Source of the DNA: Streptomyces sp. Go-475
Lineage (GTDB): Bacteria; Actinomycetota; Actinomycetes; Streptomycetales; Streptomycetaceae
Direction: 5' to 3'
NCBI RefSeq assembly: GCF_003330845.1
Contig: NZ_CP026121.1
Location: 3,515,501 to 3,579,500 of the forward strand
DNA: 64,000 bases
Both the position numbers and the translations under genes were made by a program. The notes beneath the pieces are model-generated. The model was not told the DNA's origin, did not search any database, and saw nothing but the letters and a program-made list of their open reading frames with translations. Shown piece by piece: positions 28,913 through 38,688 of the stretch (the first letter of the stretch is position 1; every line of letters begins with the position of its first letter).

Positions 28913-29599
28913 TCAAGCACCCGGCTCCCGCCGCACCGGCCCCGCCCGGTCCAGCAACCCCGTGCGGGCCGCCAGGGCCGCTGCCTCCAGGCGGGAGCCG
29001 ACGCCGAGTTTCATCAGGACCCGTTGGACGTGCGTGCGGGCCGTGGAGGGTGCGATGCCCATGCCCGCCGCGATCAGGCGGGTGTCCTCGCCGTCCGCGA
29101 CGCGGACCAGGACCTCGACCTCCCTCGGCGTGAGCATGGACAGCAACCGCTGCCCCTCGTCGTCCGGCTGCGCCGCCGGGTTGAGCAACTCGCTGAACGC
29201 GCCCTGCAGCAGTTGCGGCGCCACCGCCGCCTCCCCCGCCCGCGCCTTCATGATCGCCCGCTCGACACCCTCTATGCGTTCGTCATGCCGGACGTACCCG
29301 GACGCCCCCGCCGCGAACGCCGCCGCGATGCCCCGCGGGCTCGGTACCGGGCCCAGCACCAGCACCGCCACCTGCGGCCGCTCCCGCTTGATCTTCACCA
29401 CCGGGTCGAAGATCCCCGGCTCCGCCGGCGCGGCCGTCCCCAGCAGGCACACCTCCGGCGCCCGCGTGATCACCAGCTCCGCCGCCCCCGCCGCCGGCGC
29501 CGCCGCGGCCAGCACCCGGTGCCCCCGCAGTTTCAGCGCCGAGGCCAGCGCCTCCGCCAGCAGTCGGTGGTCGTCGACCACCATGAGCCGCACTCCCAT
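28913..29599 (-). CDS. Atypical LuxR-type response regulator lacking phospho-Asp
   Basis: The 228-residue product has a receiver-like domain starting MGVRLMVVDDHRLLAEAL and a canonical LuxR helix-turn-helix (LTPREVEVLVRVADGED, MGIAPSTARTHVQRVLMKLG). The position that should carry the phospho-acceptor Asp reads EVCLLGTAAPAEPG, with Gly where Asp is expected. The conserved Lys of the last beta strand is Arg/His (GYVRHDE). It therefore probably works without phosphorylation, like other atypical receiver regulators of Streptomyces. ATG 29599 has GGGGGG about 8 nt upstream. No kinase is nearby. DNA binding is likely; its targets are unknown. Confidence 0.88.
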   Translation of the reverse strand: MGVRLMVVDDHRLLAEALASALKLRGHRVLAAAAPAAGAAELVITRAPEVCLLGTAAPAEPGIFDPVVKIKRERPQVAVLVLGPVPSPRGIAAAFAAGASGYVRHDERIEGVERAIMKARAGEAAVAPQLLQGAFSELLNPAAQPDDEGQRLLSMLTPREVEVLVRVADGEDTRLIAAGMGIAPSTARTHVQRVLMKLGVGSRLEAAALAARTGLLDRAGPVRREPGA

Positions 29600-29773
29600 C
29601 GAGCAACCCCCCAGTCACCCCGGTCCCCCCAAATGGAAGCCCCCCGGCTCCCCCGCCTTCATGCCCCCGGAAGCTACACGCTTGTTCGACGTTGCGCTCC
29701 CCCTACCGGCGAGAATCGCCCCGGATCGCCGAAATTCCTCGCATTCGAGGTTGACTGAGCCAAACGCGAACGA

Positions 29774-29797
29774 CCCCGCCCCTGAACAGGGACGGGG
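29774..29797 (-). terminator. Hairpin after first PQQ-propeller gene
   Basis: CCCCG-C-CCCT (29774-29783) pairs with AGGG-A-CGGGG (29788-29797) with one mismatch and a 4-nt loop. It is 43 bp beyond the leftward stop at 29840. Confidence 0.65.
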
Positions 29798-29839
29798 CCG
29801 CATCAGCCACCGGTCGATCAAGAACCGGTCACCGGATGA

Positions 29840-31627
29840 TCAGCTCGTACCGAAGCCGACCGCGAGGTACTCCTTGTCACGGCCGGCGGACCGCTTGCTC
29901 GCGTACACCTTGGACATGTACAGCTGCCCGCCGCCGTACAGGAACTCGGAGTACTCGGGCGACATGCTGGTCTCCACGTCCCGCACCTGGTCCGACGCCG
30001 GGTTCTCCAGCAGCTTCGTCTCCTTGAAGCTGCCCCCGTCGATGCTCACGATCTGCCCGCCCTTGTCGTACGGCGGCCGCTTGTACGCGATCAGGTTGCC
30101 GCCGTCCATCCGCAGCGGCGAGATCGTGTAGCCGTCCCCGGCATCCGCGCGCTGCCCGGTCTGCTTGCCGGTGGCGAGGTCGAAGGCGACGATCTCGTTG
30201 GTCTGGCTGTACTCGCCGGTGCCGTCGTGCTCCTCGGTCGGCAGGTACAGCCGGTCGTTGCCGACGGCCAGCAGGTTGCAGTACTCGATGCGGGTGATGC
30301 CCTCGCAGCGCGCCGCGAACTGCTCGCCCGGCGCGGAGATGCGCGTGCGCAGCTTGCCGGTCTTGTTGTCGATGGAGAAGAAGTCGGAGATGCCGCTGCC
30401 GTCGCCCGCGGAGTCGCCGACGTCGGCGGCCACGACCAGCGGGTTGGTCGACACGATGCTCGCGTACTCGATGCCCTCGGCCATCTTGTACTCCGAGATC
30501 ACCTTCCCGGACTTCGGGTCGATGGTCTGGATGTGCAGCTGCCGCTGGCCGTACGTGCCGCACTTGCGCACCGCGACGAGCTTCTCGCCGCCGCCGTACC
30601 CGGCGTCGTAGCAGGTGTCGGTCGGCTTCGGGCTCCACAGGAGCTTGCCGGAGACGTCGAAGGCGGCGCCGCCGCTGGTGCTGCCGACGGCGACCGTCTT
30701 TCCGCTGATCGTGACGTTGTCGAAGTTGATCAGATCGTCACCGGTCTTGACGGTCTTGGTCCACAGCTTCTTGCCCGCGTCGAGGTCGATCACCGCGAGC
30801 TGGCTGCACCCGTGCGACGGGTCCGCCTTGGTCGGCATGGCGGGCTGGTAGAGGATCGCCGTCTTGTTGTCGTCGGTGACGTGGCGGCTGGCCTGGCAGA
30901 CCGGGCCGGCCAGCGGGATCTTCCACAGCTCGCCGCCCTTGTCGCGGTCGTAGCCGACGATCTGGGCGATGCCGCTCTTGACGTACGCCTTGTCGGTGAG
31001 CCAGGAGCCGGAGACGACGACCGTGCTGTCGTTCTTCACCTCGGGCGCCGGGACCTGGAAGAGGACGCGGGCGCTGGGGTCGGCCGGGGCCTTCTCCTCA
31101 CCGGAGGTGGTGCCGCCCTTGTTGTCGCCCGAGCCGCCGGTACCCCCGCTCGAGCCGGCCGTGTCGTCCTTCTTGCCGTCGTCCTTGCCGGAGTTGGCGT
31201 ACCAGACACCGCCGCCGATGATCAGGGCGATCGCCACGACCGCGGCGACGATGATGGCCAGTTGCGCGTTGAACTTGCCCCCGCCGCCGGGCTGTCCGGC
31301 CTGCGGCTGGAGCGGCATGGTCTGCTGCGGATAGCCGTAGCCGGGCTGCTGCCCGTACCCGGGCTGCCCGTGTCCCGGCTGGCCGTAGGGCGCCTGCGGC
31401 GGCTGGCCGTACGACCCCGGCTGCTGACCGGGGTAGCCGTAACCGGGCGGTGCCTGCGGCGGCTGGGGTGCCTGCGGCGGCTGGGGTGCCTGCGGCGCGC
31501 CGTGCGGGTAGCCGTACCCCGGCTGGGGCTGCGCCGGCGGAGGCGTCTGCGGGGGCTGGCCCGGGGGCGGCCCGAAGCCGCCCGACTGCGGGGGCTGCTG
31601 GGGTGGCGGAGGGGGCGGCTGGGTCAT
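29840..31627 (-). CDS. PQQ-like beta-propeller membrane-anchored protein (copy A)
   Basis: The 595-residue product has three parts. An N-terminal cytoplasmic tail of about 130 residues is made of Pro/Gln/Gly/Tyr repeats (PGYGYP, QPGHGQPGYGQQ). Next is one membrane segment (LAIIVAAVVAIALIIGGGVWYA), then an extracellular domain after a Gly/Ser/Asp spacer. The domain has repeated beta-blades typical of PQQ-like propellers (GGELWKIPLAG, GKKLWTKTVKTG, GKLLWSPKPTD). The usual role of such domains is protein assembly or ligand binding; no enzyme residues are evident. ATG 31627 has GAGGTG 9 nt upstream. Copy B directly upstream has the same architecture and exactly the same length, so they are tandem paralogues, likely cotranscribed (76-bp gap). 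Confidence 0.88.
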   Translation of the reverse strand: MTQPPPPPPQQPPQSGGFGPPPGQPPQTPPPAQPQPGYGYPHGAPQAPQPPQAPQPPQAPPGYGYPGQQPGSYGQPPQAPYGQPGHGQPGYGQQPGYGYPQQTMPLQPQAGQPGGGGKFNAQLAIIVAAVVAIALIIGGGVWYANSGKDDGKKDDTAGSSGGTGGSGDNKGGTTSGEEKAPADPSARVLFQVPAPEVKNDSTVVVSGSWLTDKAYVKSGIAQIVGYDRDKGGELWKIPLAGPVCQASRHVTDDNKTAILYQPAMPTKADPSHGCSQLAVIDLDAGKKLWTKTVKTGDDLINFDNVTISGKTVAVGSTSGGAAFDVSGKLLWSPKPTDTCYDAGYGGGEKLVAVRKCGTYGQRQLHIQTIDPKSGKVISEYKMAEGIEYASIVSTNPLVVAADVGDSAGDGSGISDFFSIDNKTGKLRTRISAPGEQFAARCEGITRIEYCNLLAVGNDRLYLPTEEHDGTGEYSQTNEIVAFDLATGKQTGQRADAGDGYTISPLRMDGGNLIAYKRPPYDKGGQIVSIDGGSFKETKLLENPASDQVRDVETSMSPEYSEFLYGGGQLYMSKVYASKRSAGRDKEYLAVGFGTS

Positions 31628-31703
31628 GACGTGAGCACCTCGGGGAGGGGGACGGGCGGCGAGTACGAACGACAAAGGGAAGGGGAAGGGGAAGGGAGAG
31701 GAG

Positions 31704-33491
31704 TCACTTGCCGTAGGCGAGCATCAACTTCTCCTTGGTGTCGTCGTTTCCGCTCAGCCGGGTGGTCGAGATGTAGAAGCGCCCGTCGACCCAGTCGATG
31801 TCCTTGGAGAAGAAGCTGTCCTCGATGTCCGCCGCGCCCTGCGGGTTCTGCAGCAGCCTGACCGGCTTGTGGCTGCCGCCGCCGGTCGGGATGGACACGA
31901 TCTGGCCGCCCGCGTCGTACGAGGGCTGCACGTAGGCGATGAGCTTTCCGCCCTCGGTCTTCATGGGCAGCATCGACTCGTCGGCCGGGGACTTCACGCG
32001 CCACTTCTCCTTGCCGTCCGCGAGGTTGACCGCGACGATCTCGTTGGCGCCGGTGGTCGCCTCGGTCGGCAGGTAGAGCGTGGTGTCGTCGACGGCGACG
32101 CCCTGGCAGCCCGTGAGGTCGCGCTCCAGGATGGCCCAGCCGCACTCGGGGGCGAAGTCCTCGTCGAAGGCGACCTGCGAGCGGAACTTGCCGCCGGAGG
32201 TGAAGGTGGAGATGTTCCAGGCCTTCTTGTCCTCGTTGGTGCTGTAGACGACCAGCGGGCTGACCGAGTAGGTGCGCGCGACCCGCCAGCCCTTGTCGAA
32301 CGGCTGGGTCCACTTCGCCTTGCCGGTGCGCGGGTCCAGCTCCTGCACCTCGTCGTGTGCCTTGTCGGTGCCCGCACCGCAGGAGGAGACGGCGATCAGC
32401 TTCTCGCCGCCGGCGAACGCGGCGGGGAAGCAGGCGTTGCCGTAGCGCTTCTTGTCGAAGAGCTTGTCGCCGTTGGTCACGTCGTACGCCGTGCCGGACT
32501 GGGAGCGGCCGACCATCAGGGTCTTGCCGGTGATGGACAGTTCGACGGAGAGCGTGGAGTCGAACAGGGCGCCGTCGGCGACCTTCTGGTTCCAGCCCTT
32601 GTCGCCCGTGTCGAGGTCGACCTCCTGCAGCTGGTTGCACTTGGCGCGGTCGCTGCTGCCGCTCATGTACGCGACGACGATCTTGCCGTCGGAGGTCTGC
32701 TGCGGGGTGGTCGCGCAGATCTTGTGGGGGAAGGTGATGGCGTCCCAGGCCGGCTTGCCGTCACCGACGTTGTAGGCGACGAGCTGCTTGTACGCCGCCT
32801 TCACCGCCGTCCTGCCGGTGATCCACATGCCGGGGGCCTCGGCGCCGGAGCCGGGCGCGTCGGGCGCCTCCTTGTACCAGAGGACCCTGGCCTCGCCGGC
32901 CTGGCGGCCCTCGTTGAGGTTCTCCGGGTCCTCGCCGCCGTCGCCGCTGCCGTCACCGGGGTTGACCGGTCCGGTGGCGTCCGGCTTGGCGTCGTCGCTC
33001 GCCTGGGCGACCGGCTTCTTCTGCCCCTCGCCGGAGTCGCCGCCGGTGACCGCCCACACCGTGCCGCCGACCACGAGCAGCGCGGCGACGGCCGCGCCGA
33101 TGACGAGGGCCGGCTTGCCCTTGAAGGGGTTGCGGGAGCCGCCCGGGGGCGGGGTGCCGGGCGCGCCCGGGTACTGCGGCTGCTGCGGGTAGCCGTAGCC
33201 GGGCTGGCCGTAGGGGCCCGGCTGCTGGGGCTGGCCGTACGGGCCTGACTGCTGCGGCGGGCCGTACGGACCCGGCTGCTGCGGCTGGCCGTAGGGGCCG
33301 GAGTTGTACGGTCCGGGCCGGCCGTACGGCCCGGGCTGCTGCGGGGGCTGCTGCGGGTAGCCGTACCCCGGCTGCGGCGGGCCCTGGGGCGGTGGCGGGG
33401 TCTGCGGTGCTCCGTGACCTCCGCCCTGCGGCGGCTGGTCCTGCGGTGCTCCGAAGCCACCGTGCGGTGGCTGACTGGGCGGCTGAGTCAT
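31704..33491 (-). CDS. PQQ-like beta-propeller membrane-anchored protein (copy B)
   Basis: The 595-residue product is a paralogue of copy A. Its Pro/Gln/Gly/Tyr-rich tail contains five or more PYGQPQQPG-type units. A membrane segment follows (ALVIGAAVAALLVVGGTVWAV, about residues 135-155), then an acidic/Gly spacer and a propeller (GDKGWNQKVADG, GKAKWTQPFDKG, GKEKWRVKSP). Several Cys residues in the propeller suggest disulphides outside the cell. ATG 33491 has GGGGGAG at 7 nt. It is the first gene of the pair; both lie in the membrane with the propeller outside. Tails of this type are frequent in Streptomyces membrane proteins and may bind cytoplasmic partners or be phosphorylated. Function is unknown. 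Confidence 0.88.
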   Translation of the reverse strand: MTQPPSQPPHGGFGAPQDQPPQGGGHGAPQTPPPPQGPPQPGYGYPQQPPQQPGPYGRPGPYNSGPYGQPQQPGPYGPPQQSGPYGQPQQPGPYGQPGYGYPQQPQYPGAPGTPPPGGSRNPFKGKPALVIGAAVAALLVVGGTVWAVTGGDSGEGQKKPVAQASDDAKPDATGPVNPGDGSGDGGEDPENLNEGRQAGEARVLWYKEAPDAPGSGAEAPGMWITGRTAVKAAYKQLVAYNVGDGKPAWDAITFPHKICATTPQQTSDGKIVVAYMSGSSDRAKCNQLQEVDLDTGDKGWNQKVADGALFDSTLSVELSITGKTLMVGRSQSGTAYDVTNGDKLFDKKRYGNACFPAAFAGGEKLIAVSSCGAGTDKAHDEVQELDPRTGKAKWTQPFDKGWRVARTYSVSPLVVYSTNEDKKAWNISTFTSGGKFRSQVAFDEDFAPECGWAILERDLTGCQGVAVDDTTLYLPTEATTGANEIVAVNLADGKEKWRVKSPADESMLPMKTEGGKLIAYVQPSYDAGGQIVSIPTGGGSHKPVRLLQNPQGAADIEDSFFSKDIDWVDGRFYISTTRLSGNDDTKEKLMLAYGK

Positions 33492-33684
33492 CAGTCGCTC
33501 CCCCCGTTCGATCACTGATTTTTAGCCACGCCCTGAGGCACGCGATGGGCTCAGAGTCGCTTCATAAAGTTCTCAGACGGCTCTTTCTATCACCCGGTAC
33601 CGACAGCACACCGGGCCGTGTCATCCCCTGTTCCCAAGGGAGGACCGGCCCGTGATGCCGTTGTTATGCGCCTTCACGCACCCT

Positions 33685-35493
33685 TCACGCGTCCTCGGCG
33701 AGTTCCAGCCACCGCAGTTCCAGCTCCTCGCGCTGGCCGGCCAACTCCCGCAGCTCGGCGTCCAGTTCGGCCACCTTCGCGAAGTCCGTGGCGTTCTCGG
33801 CGATCTGGGCGTGCAGCTTGGTCTCGCGCTCGGAGACCTTGTCGAGCTGCCGCTCGATCTTCTGCAGCTCCTTCTTGGCGGCGCGCTGGTCGGCGGCGCT
33901 CTTCTCCGGGGCGGCGGTCTGCGGTGCGGCGGCGGGGGCGGAGGCGGCCGCGGCCTCCTCCATGCGCTGCCGTCGCTCCAGGTACTCCTCGATGCCGCGC
34001 GGCAGCATCCGCAGGGCGCCGTCGCCGAGCAGCGCGAACACCCGGTCGGTGGTGCGCTCGATGAAGAACCGGTCGTGGGAGATGACGATCATCGAGCCGG
34101 GCCAGCCGTCGAGGACGTCCTCCAGCTGCGTCAGCGTCTCGATGTCGAGGTCGTTGGTGGGCTCGTCGAGGAAGAGGACGTTGGGCTCGTCCATGAGCAG
34201 GCGCAGCAGCTGGAGCCTGCGGCGCTCACCGCCGGAGAGGTCGCCGACGGGCGTCCACTGCTTCTCCTTGGTGAAGCCGAACGTCTCGCAGAGCTGCCCG
34301 GCGGTCATCTCGCGCCCCTTGCCGAGGTCGACGCGCTCGCGCACCTGCTGCACGGCTTCCAGCACGCGCGTGTTCGGGTCGAGTTCGGCGACCTCCTGGG
34401 AGAGGTAGGCCAGCTTCACGGTCTTGCCGACGCGGACGCGTCCGCCGGCCGGCTGGGCCTCGCCGTCGGTCCGGGCCGCCTCGGCCATGGCCCGCAGCAG
34501 GGACGTCTTCCCGGCGCCGTTGACGCCGACGAGGCCGATCCGGTCGCCGGGGCCGAGCTGCCAGGTGACGTGCTTGAGGAGGACCTTGGGGCCGGCCTGG
34601 ACGGTGACGTCCTCCAGGTCGAACACGGTCTTGCCGAGCCGGGAGGACGCGAAGCGCATCAGCTCGCTGCTGTCCCGGGGCGGGGGCACGTCCTTGATGA
34701 GCTCGTTGGCGGCCTCGACCCGGAAGCGCGGCTTGGACGTCCGGGCCGGTGCCCCGCGGCGCAGCCAGGCCAGCTCCTTGCGGACGAGGTTCTGCCGCTT
34801 GGCCTCCTCGGTCGCGGCGATGCGCTCGCGCTCGGCCCGGGCGAAGACGTAGTCGGAGTAGCCGCCCTCGTACTCGTAGACCGCGCCGCGCTGGACGTCC
34901 CACATGCGCGTGCACACCTGGTCCAGGAACCAGCGGTCGTGAGTGACGCAGACCAGCGCCGAGCGGCGGTTCTGCAGGTGCCGGGCGAGCCAGGCGATGC
35001 CCTCGACGTCGAGGTGGTTGGTGGGCTCGTCCAGGACGAGCAGGTCCTGCTCCTCGATGAGCAGCTTGGCGAGCGCGATGCGGCGGCGCTCACCGCCGGA
35101 CAGCGGGCCGATGACCGTGTCGAGCCCCTTGAGGAAGCCCGGCAGGTCGAGGCCGCCGAACAGGCCGGTCAGCACGTCCCTGACCTTGGCGTCACCGGCC
35201 CACTCGTGGTCGGCCATGTCGCCGATGACCTCGTGCCGCACGGTCGCCTCGGGGTCGAGGGAGTCGTGCTGGGTGAGCACGCCGAGGCGCAGACCGCCGG
35301 AGTGGGTGACGCGCCCGGTGTCGGCGTGCTCCTGCTTGGCGAGCATCCGGATCAGCGTGGTCTTGCCGTCGCCGTTGCGGCCGACGACGCCGATGCGGTC
35401 CCCCTCGGAGACGCCGAGGGAGATGCCGTCGAGCAGGGCACGGGTGCCGTACACCTTGCTGACGTTCTCGACATTGACCAGGTTGACGGCCAT
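33685..35493 (-). CDS. ABC-F family ATPase (Uup-like)
   Basis: The 602-residue protein has two ABC domains and no membrane part, which defines ABC-F. Walker A motifs are GVVGRNGDGKTT and GLVGVNGAGKTS. Signatures are PLSGGERRRIALAK and DLSGGERRRLQLL; Walker B motifs are LLVLDEPTNHLD and LFLDEPTNDLD. A charged linker lies between the domains. The C-terminus is a coiled coil (ELQKIERQLDKVSERETKL), as in Uup. ABC-F proteins act on the ribosome E site during stalling or antibiotic stress, while Uup is linked to ribosome and DNA stability. ATG 35493 has AGGAG 6 nt upstream. It is followed by a 193-bp gap, then the PQQ pair. Confidence 0.92.
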   Translation of the reverse strand: MAVNLVNVENVSKVYGTRALLDGISLGVSEGDRIGVVGRNGDGKTTLIRMLAKQEHADTGRVTHSGGLRLGVLTQHDSLDPEATVRHEVIGDMADHEWAGDAKVRDVLTGLFGGLDLPGFLKGLDTVIGPLSGGERRRIALAKLLIEEQDLLVLDEPTNHLDVEGIAWLARHLQNRRSALVCVTHDRWFLDQVCTRMWDVQRGAVYEYEGGYSDYVFARAERERIAATEEAKRQNLVRKELAWLRRGAPARTSKPRFRVEAANELIKDVPPPRDSSELMRFASSRLGKTVFDLEDVTVQAGPKVLLKHVTWQLGPGDRIGLVGVNGAGKTSLLRAMAEAARTDGEAQPAGGRVRVGKTVKLAYLSQEVAELDPNTRVLEAVQQVRERVDLGKGREMTAGQLCETFGFTKEKQWTPVGDLSGGERRRLQLLRLLMDEPNVLFLDEPTNDLDIETLTQLEDVLDGWPGSMIVISHDRFFIERTTDRVFALLGDGALRMLPRGIEEYLERRQRMEEAAAASAPAAAPQTAAPEKSAADQRAAKKELQKIERQLDKVSERETKLHAQIAENATDFAKVAELDAELRELAGQREELELRWLELAEDA

Positions 35494-35564
35494 TTCGCTC
35501 CTGACGAGGGGGATGGATCGACCCTCCAGGGTAGTCGGGCGGCGGGGTGCTCCGGCCGGGGTGT

Positions 35565-36806
35565 TCAGGAGGGCCCGGCGGCTTCCCTGCGGCGCTGGTA
35601 GCGCCACACGTCCAGCAGCCGCTCGTCGAACGGCAGCTTGTCGTCGCGGGGGCCGATCCGGTGCTCCGCCTCCACGCAGCGCGGATCGTCGCGCACGGCC
35701 AGGCCGGACACGGCACAGATGCGGATCTCCTGCCGCTCGTCGTGGGTGAGGGCGACCAGCGTGTCCCCCACCTCGGGCTCGTGCCCCCGGTAGTGCGCGA
35801 GCCAGTGGCACACCGCCTCGCGTACGCCGGGGTCCTCGTCGCGGGCCAGGGTGCGCACCGCGGTGAGGCTCTCGGGACCGGTCAGGGACCGGCCGTCCTC
35901 GGACTGGCCGAGGGTTCCGGGGACCAGGGCCCGCACCCGGGGGTCCGGGTGGCCGAGGTGGGACAGTCCGACGGCCTCGATCTCCGGGGCGCTGTCGTGG
36001 GTCATCGCCTGGAGGATGACCGCCAGCACCTCCGGGTCCTCCTCCTGCTCGGCCCAGGGCACGAGTTCCCGCCCGCGTTCCCAGAACGGGGCGCGTCCCT
36101 TTTCGATGTCCCCGATGATCAGCGACAGCAGCAGGTCGGCGGCGAGCAGGCGGTGCGTCCGGTCGGGGTGGTTGAGCAGGTCCCTGCTCCACTGCCAGGT
36201 CTCCTCGTCGACCCGGCGGCCGAGCGTGAACACCACGTCCGACCAGACGACGTGGTCCCGGTCGGGGTGGGCCAGGGCCCGCGCGACGAGTTCGTCGAAG
36301 GGGGTGCGGATGCCGTAGCGGGCCTCCATGGAGGTGAGGATCGCCCGGTGTTCGTCGCGCACGGTCAGCCCGCCGAGGGTGAGCTGCTCGCACCACCAGC
36401 CGACCTCGTCGTCCTCGACCCGGATCCGCTCGGCGGGCCCAGTGAGGCCGGTGAGCCGGCGCAGCTCCGCCTCCACGCCCGCCTCGGTCCAGTGCCGGGC
36501 CCGGGCCAGCAGCCCCTCGCGCTCCGGCGCGGGGAGCGGCACCCGGTGGGTGGCGAGCGCCTGGACCATGTGAAGGGACCCGCCGTCCACGGCCCGCAGC
36601 AGCGGGGTGCTCCCGTCGGGCAGCCGGCGCAGGGGGTCGGCTCCGGCCGCCAGCAGCGCTTCGGCCACGGGTTCGTCGTACGCCGCCACCGCCCGGCACA
36701 GGACCGGGAGGCCGTCGTCGAGGGTGTCGGGGTCGGCCCCGGACTCCAGGAGGGTCCGGACCTCCTCCGCGTCTGCGCGCCGTACGGCCCCGACCAGTTC
36801 TTCCAC
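35565..36806 (-). CDS. Ankyrin/HEAT-repeat protein
   Basis: The 413-residue product starts with two or three ankyrin repeats (VRTLLESGADPDTLDDG, ALLAAGADPLRRLPDGSTPL). It continues as HEAT-like helical repeats (SHLGHPDPRVRALVPGTLGQ, ARDEDPGVREAVCHWLAHY). Such solenoids bind other proteins; no catalytic motif is present. GTG 36806 is preceded by GGGGAG. It is transcribed with ABC-F downstream (71-bp gap) and ispE upstream in the same direction, but nothing ties it to either function. Confidence 0.85.
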   Translation of the reverse strand: MEELVGAVRRADAEEVRTLLESGADPDTLDDGLPVLCRAVAAYDEPVAEALLAAGADPLRRLPDGSTPLLRAVDGGSLHMVQALATHRVPLPAPEREGLLARARHWTEAGVEAELRRLTGLTGPAERIRVEDDEVGWWCEQLTLGGLTVRDEHRAILTSMEARYGIRTPFDELVARALAHPDRDHVVWSDVVFTLGRRVDEETWQWSRDLLNHPDRTHRLLAADLLLSLIIGDIEKGRAPFWERGRELVPWAEQEEDPEVLAVILQAMTHDSAPEIEAVGLSHLGHPDPRVRALVPGTLGQSEDGRSLTGPESLTAVRTLARDEDPGVREAVCHWLAHYRGHEPEVGDTLVALTHDERQEIRICAVSGLAVRDDPRCVEAEHRIGPRDDKLPFDERLLDVWRYQRRREAAGPS

Positions 36807-36869
36807 GCGTCTCCCCCGTCCTGGACAACCGGGGGAGTCTAAGCGCGGGGAACCGCCCGCCGCACGGGA

Positions 36870-37769
36870 TCAACGCCCCGCGACCGTCGCCCCCGGCGCC
36901 GGGCCCGAGGCCGTCCGTACGGTCCGGCACGTGCCGGAGGCCACCAGCGCCTGCGCCACCGCGGCCGCCGACTCCGGGTCGCGGACGAGGAACGCCGTGG
37001 TCGGGCCGGAGCCGGAGACCAGGGCGGCGAGGGCACCGGCGGCGCGGCCGGTGGCCAGGGTGCCGGCGAGTTCCGGGAAGAGGGAGAGGGCGGCGGGCTG
37101 CAGGTCGTTGGAGACGGCCGCGGCGAGCGCGTCCGGGTCGCCCTTGGCGAGGGCGGCGAGGAGTTCCTGCGAGGCGACGGGCTCGGGGATGTCGGTGCCC
37201 TCGCCGAGCCGGTCGAACTCGCGGAAGACCGCCGGGGTGGACAGGCCGCGGTCGGCCATGGCGAACACCCAGTGGAAGGTGCCGCCGACCTCCAGGGGCG
37301 TCAGCCGCTCGCCCCGGCCGATGCCGAGGGCCGCCCCGCCGACCAGGCTGAACGGCACGTCGCTGCCCAACTCGGCGCAGATCTCTAGGAGTTCCTCCCG
37401 GGAGGCGCCGGTCTCCCAGAGCGCGTCGCAGGCGACCAGGGCGCCGGCGCCGTCCGCGCTGCCGCCCGCCATGCCGCCGGCGACGGGGATGTCCTTGGTG
37501 ATGTGGACGTGGACGTCGGGGCTGCGGCCGTACCGCTCGGCCAGCGCGATCGCGGCGCGCGCGGCGAGGTTCGTCCGGTCCAGGGGGACCTGGTCGGCGT
37601 CGGGGCCCTCGCAGGTGACGCGGAGTGCGTCGGCGGGGGTGACGGTGATCTCGTCGTAGAGGCCGACCGCCAGGAAGACGTTGGCCAGGTCGTGGAAGCC
37701 GTCGGGGCGGGCGGCGCCGACCGCCAGCTGGACGTTGACCTTGGCGGGGACGCGGACGGTGACGCTCAC
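36870..37769 (-). CDS. ispE: 4-(cytidine 5'-diphospho)-2-C-methyl-D-erythritol kinase
   Basis: IspE phosphorylates CDP-methylerythritol in the MEP isoprenoid pathway. The 299-residue GHMP kinase begins [14 protein letters not shown], carries the ATP loop [17 protein letters not shown] (about residue 90-106) and ends with [14 protein letters not shown] 37769 overlaps the ksgA stop by 4 nt (GTGA), so it is coupled to ksgA. The ksgA-ispE pairing is widespread in actinobacteria. Confidence 0.96.
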   Translation of the reverse strand: MSVTVRVPAKVNVQLAVGAARPDGFHDLANVFLAVGLYDEITVTPADALRVTCEGPDADQVPLDRTNLAARAAIALAERYGRSPDVHVHITKDIPVAGGMAGGSADGAGALVACDALWETGASREELLEICAELGSDVPFSLVGGAALGIGRGERLTPLEVGGTFHWVFAMADRGLSTPAVFREFDRLGEGTDIPEPVASQELLAALAKGDPDALAAAVSNDLQPAALSLFPELAGTLATGRAAGALAALVSGSGPTTAFLVRDPESAAAVAQALVASGTCRTVRTASGPAPGATVAGR

Positions 37770-38653
37770 GCGGGCTCCTTCTCCTTGTGCCGGTTCGCCT
37801 GGTGCTCGGCGATACGCGCGAACTCTTCCACGGTCAGCGACTCGCCCCGGGCCTGCGGCGAGACCCCGGCGGCGACGAGGGCCTCCTCGGCGGCGGCGGC
37901 GGAGCCGGCCCAGCCGGCGAGCGCGGCCCGCAGCGTCTTGCGGCGCTGGGCGAAGGCGGCGTCGACGACGGAGAAGACCTCGGCCTTCGTGGCCGTCGTC
38001 CTGATCGGCTCGGTCCGGCGGACCAGGGAGACCAGGCCGCTGTCCACGTTCGGCGCGGGCCAGAACACGTTCCGTCCGATGGCTCCGGCGCGCTTGACCT
38101 CGGCGTACCAGTTGGCCTTGACCGAGGGGACGCCGTAGACCTTCGAGCCGGGCGGTGCGGCGAGGCGGTCGGCGACCTCCGCCTGGACCATGACGAGGGT
38201 GCGGTCGATGCTCGGGAAGGTGTCGAGCATGTGCAGCAGGACCGGGACGGCCACGTTGTAGGGGAGGTTGGCGACCAGCGCGGTCGGGGCGGGGCCCGGC
38301 AGCTCGGACACGTGCATCGCGTCGGAGTGGACGAGCGCGAACCGGTCGGCGCGCTCGGGCATGCGGGCCGTGATGGTCGCGGGCAGCGCGGCGGCGAGCA
38401 CGTCGTCGATCTCCACGGCCGTGACCCGGTCGGCGACCTCCAGCAGCGCGAGGGTGAGGGACCCGAGCCCCGGCCCGACCTCGACGACGACGTCGTCGGG
38501 GCGGACCTTTGCGGTGCGGACGATACGGCGGACCGTGTTCGCGTCGATCACGAAGTTCTGTCCGCGTTGCTTGGTGGGGCGCACGCCGAGGGCTGCCGCG
38601 AGTTCGCGGATGTCGGCGGGGCCGAGGAGGGCGTCGGGGGTGGGGCTGGTCAC
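37766..38653 (-). CDS. ksgA: 16S rRNA dimethyladenosine transferase
   Basis: KsgA (RsmA) dimethylates two adjacent adenosines near the 3' end of 16S rRNA during ribosome assembly. The 295-residue product shows QRGQNFVID, the SAM motif [16 protein letters not shown], and the catalytic [12 protein letters not shown] 38653 ([18 protein letters not shown]) is chosen. No Shine-Dalgarno sequence is visible before it, so the transcript may be leaderless. Longer in-frame extensions are low-complexity and overlap a tandem repeat. It lies 85 bp after the rpfB stop and is coupled to ispE. Confidence 0.95.
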   Translation of the reverse strand: MTSPTPDALLGPADIRELAAALGVRPTKQRGQNFVIDANTVRRIVRTAKVRPDDVVVEVGPGLGSLTLALLEVADRVTAVEIDDVLAAALPATITARMPERADRFALVHSDAMHVSELPGPAPTALVANLPYNVAVPVLLHMLDTFPSIDRTLVMVQAEVADRLAAPPGSKVYGVPSVKANWYAEVKRAGAIGRNVFWPAPNVDSGLVSLVRRTEPIRTTATKAEVFSVVDAAFAQRRKTLRAALAGWAGSAAAAEEALVAAGVSPQARGESLTVEEFARIAEHQANRHKEKEPA

Positions 38654-38688
38654 GGGGACAAGGGTACGGGGGGTTCGGTGCGGGCCTG

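Noticed and set aside
30227..31861. Long open frames on the plus strand across the PQQ genes (also 31869-33248)
   Set aside because: Shadows of the two propeller genes; composition is biased and there is no ribosome site.
35494..36930. 1,081-residue reading of the ABC-F gene
   Set aside because: The N-terminal extension runs antiphase through the ankyrin/HEAT gene; ATG 35493 has AGGAG at 6 nt and starts the first ABC domain.
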